Origin: an uncultured Pseudomonadota bacterium
GTDB lineage: Bacteria; Myxococcota_A; UBA9042; CAIXZC01
DNA length: 7,893 nt
Reading direction: 5' to 3'
Assembly: GCA_937884235.1 (NCBI GenBank)
Contig: CALGBT010000348.1
Location: 1-7,893, forward strand
Shown: positions 7,501 to 7,893 of the stretch, piece by piece
Layout: each line of letters opens with the position of its first letter
Numbering within the stretch: position 1 is the first letter of the stretch
The notes under the pieces: generated by a model
What the model saw: the letters and a program-made list of their open reading frames with translations, nothing else
Told to the model about the DNA's origin: nothing
Databases searched by the model: none
Made by a program: the position numbers and the translations under genes

Positions 7501-7814
7501 CCCTCGCCCATGTGTTCCACACACCAACCTGATTGACACTGAGCGTTCTCGGAGCAAGGGTCGAGAAAACAACCATCCCCGGGAGAGCAGGGCACAAAGG
7601 GTTCATCTGGACCGACATCGAAGTTCCATTCATCGGTCTGCCCCGGGAGGTCAGGGGCCACGAGATCCATCAGGTCCGGCGCGGCGGTCTGTTCGCCCCG
7701 GAAATCACCGAATTGGCTGCCACCGTTGACATCGACATCGGCAACCACTGTTTCACCCGTGGAACTGCACGCAGCAAGCACAGCCACTATCATCAACCCG
7801 GACAATCTCTTCAT
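4551..7814 (-). CDS. Giant cysteine-rich repeat lipoprotein (paralogue), DUF4215 plus distinct head
   Basis: The 1087-residue product is a paralogue of the convergent lipoprotein; its function is unknown. The ATG at 7814 is chosen over an in-frame TTG 20 codons upstream because it has GGAGG five bases before it and starts a lipoprotein signal: MKR, hydrophobic core, lipobox LAAC, C16, Ser +2. An Asp-rich linker covers about 17-72. A cysteine-rich domain at 73-255 aligns without gaps to the paralogue, followed by the MopE-like motif CNGVDDNCDGDIDE (256-269). From C272 to 956 there are 24 four-cysteine units: 11 A, 11 B and two of a third kind (CNGAEDC and CNGVESC, 524-575), with the same 75-residue spacer at 373-447. 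A DUF4215/TIGR02232-type unit covers 957-985 (CCGNG, GEQCDDGN, GDGC). The last 102 residues form a head unrelated by eye to the paralogue's, with NCDTCSTYNIFVWKNGS and HTPCSCGDN. I infer an acidic extracellular disulphide-rich stalk with a binding head. Confidence 0.93.
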   Translation of the reverse strand: MKRLSGLMIVAVLAACSSTGETVVADVDVNGGSQFGDFRGEQTAAPDLMDLVAPDLPGQTDEWNFDVGPDEPFVPCSPGDGCFLDPCSENAQCQSGWCVEHMGEGVCTQLCTEECPPGWACKSVGSGPDLNYVCVSGVANLCKPCATTEGCKAPGGAQDVCVDYGAEGAFCGGSCMADEDCPWGFSCAASKTVDGVETVQCVADAGVCPCTGKSVELSLSTPCEQVTEFGTCLGKRYCAEEGLTACDAAIPAAEVCNGVDDNCDGDIDEETCDDGNACTADECLGVDGCQYSSLEAGECFDGNPCTVADHCVAGICTGTPALCNDDNPCTDDSCDETGGCIFTNNTSKCDDGDVCTVGDVCEDGLCAGYTVNCQCDVTADCAPLEDGDLCNGTLVCDTGSLPHKCIVDLGTVKDCPVPQGQGAFCLAAACDVLTGGCSIESANEGFACNDGNACTMGEQCVDGECTAGVGVNCNDGNPCTDDVCDPQQGCLSTPNAAPCNDGNPCTANDFCAAGECTGGSEVDCDDGDACNGAEDCDPVKGCIAGAPLVCSDGDLCNGVESCHKLLGCQPGVILNCNDGNVCTDDNCHAKQGCVHQLNNGGCDDGNACTVGDHCADGVCTYEGGLDCDDGNVCTKDSCAPAGGCQHVAATGACDDGNPCTINDKCDNGNCSSGPQVNCDDGNPCTDDACDEQGLCVHLANDAGCDDGNACTIGDHCAGGLCANGGLEDCDDQDVCTTDSCNPVNGCVHLLNTAPCDDGDTCTTGDHCQLGDCTGSGSLTCNDGNPCTDDACDPQAGCTFTPNTAPCNDGNACTAVDLCAAGACYGSQSPDCDDQNICTNDGCDIAAGCVNTNNTVGCNDGNLCTVGDICAEGSCQPGGALNCDDANGCTDDSCAPETGCVHTPNADGCNDGNACTENDACTNAECDGDVISCTDDDKCTTDSCNADSGCVYTPISPCCGNGVKEAGEQCDDGNSVAGDGCENNCTSTPTQACSVVAKAACAAKGWQHVGGYDGNIVCTIDGRSTGNNCDTCSTYNIFVWKNGSKELHCPQYNYSTVAGKYYSAHTPCSCGDNLDVCGNWDMKNCTPD
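4860..4946 (-). other. DUF4215 / Myxococcus cysteine-rich repeat unit
   Basis: Residues 957-985 of the - strand lipoprotein read CCGNG, then GEQCDDGN, then GDGCENNC. This is the spacing of the DUF4215 / TIGR02232 repeat common in myxobacterial cell-surface proteins. It occurs once, as a hinge between stalk and head; the paralogue lacks it. Confidence 0.8.
4947..7001 (-). repeat. Tandem array of four-cysteine units in the second lipoprotein
   Basis: There are 24 units: 11 A, 11 B and two of a third type with CNGxExC in place of CTxDxC. The 75-residue spacer (6474-6698) interrupts them. The A-B period is again 51 residues or 153 bases. Compared with the paralogue, the block of two CNG units plus one A and one B (5937-6245) has no counterpart. 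Confidence 0.9.
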
Positions 7815-7819
7815 AACTC

Positions 7820-7824
7820 CCTCC
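7820..7824 (-). promoter_or_regulatory. Ribosome binding site of the second lipoprotein
   Basis: Read on the - strand, GGAGG lies inside GGGAGGGAG and is followed by five bases before the ATG at 7814. It decides the start in favour of the MKR signal peptide. Confidence 0.8.
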
Positions 7825-7844
7825 CAGACTCTGGCTACGGCTGG

Positions 7845-7874
7845 ATCATGCCAGATTGGACGAGCCAATAGCAA
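7845..7874 (-). promoter_or_regulatory. Weak candidate promoter for the second lipoprotein
   Basis: On the - strand TTGCTA (7869-7874, four of six -35 bases) and CATGAT (7845-7850, four of six -10 bases) are 18 bases apart. The match is poor. Transcription may instead start further right, outside the window, or depend on another sigma factor. Confidence 0.25.
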
Positions 7875-7893
7875 GGGGTGGCCGCTTGCGAGA

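Noticed and set aside
7815..7874. TTG start 20 codons upstream for the second lipoprotein
   Set aside because: It would put a polar, Trp- and Arg-containing segment in front of a complete lipoprotein signal peptide. The ATG at 7814 has an excellent ribosome binding site directly before it.
7871..7889. Possible hairpin GCAAG/CTTGC at the right edge
   Set aside because: The 5-bp stem has a nine-base loop and no T-run. It could be the terminator of a gene outside the window, but nothing inside supports that.

Overview
The window is about 60% GC by eye and carries three genes that fill it almost completely: a glutamate dehydrogenase on the + strand (16-1353), a very large cysteine-rich lipoprotein on the + strand (1475-4549), and a second, paralogous cysteine-rich lipoprotein on the - strand (7814 down to 4551). 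The mixture of DUF4215/'Myxococcus cysteine-rich repeat' units, MopE-like metal-binding motifs and long arrays of CDDGNPCTDDAC-type units on a lipid-anchored protein is typical of Myxococcota and related former deltaproteobacteria. That is my best guess for the host, but it rests on protein style only; no rRNA or phylogenetic marker is present.

Region 1 (1-1353) is the hexameric glutamate dehydrogenase, complete, with a GTG start and a good ribosome binding site; its promoter lies left of the window. Its active-site lysines and aspartate are all present, and its cofactor-site residues look like those of the NAD-specific Clostridium symbiosum enzyme rather than the NADP-specific E. coli enzyme. 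Region 2 (1354-1474) is a short intergenic stretch with a good sigma-70-like promoter and ribosome binding site for the next gene. No convincing terminator for the dehydrogenase is visible.

Region 3 (1475-7814) is the interesting part. Two secreted lipoproteins of 1024 and 1087 residues face each other tail to tail, with one base between their stop codons. Both have a lipobox, a short Asp-rich linker, a conserved 184-residue cysteine-rich domain ending in a MopE-like motif, and a long stalk of alternating 26- and 25-residue four-cysteine units interrupted by the same 75-residue spacer. They differ completely in their C-terminal domains. The stalks can be aligned unit by unit without gaps except for two block insertions or deletions. 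The picture is a duplicated, inverted pair of surface stalk proteins carrying different heads. The inverted repeat is centred on a small hairpin that holds both stop codons in its loop.

The last 79 bases (7815-7893) are the upstream region of the second lipoprotein, with a strong ribosome binding site and a weak candidate promoter. The dehydrogenase and the lipoproteins have no evident functional link; the gene 1/gene 2 neighbourhood looks incidental.
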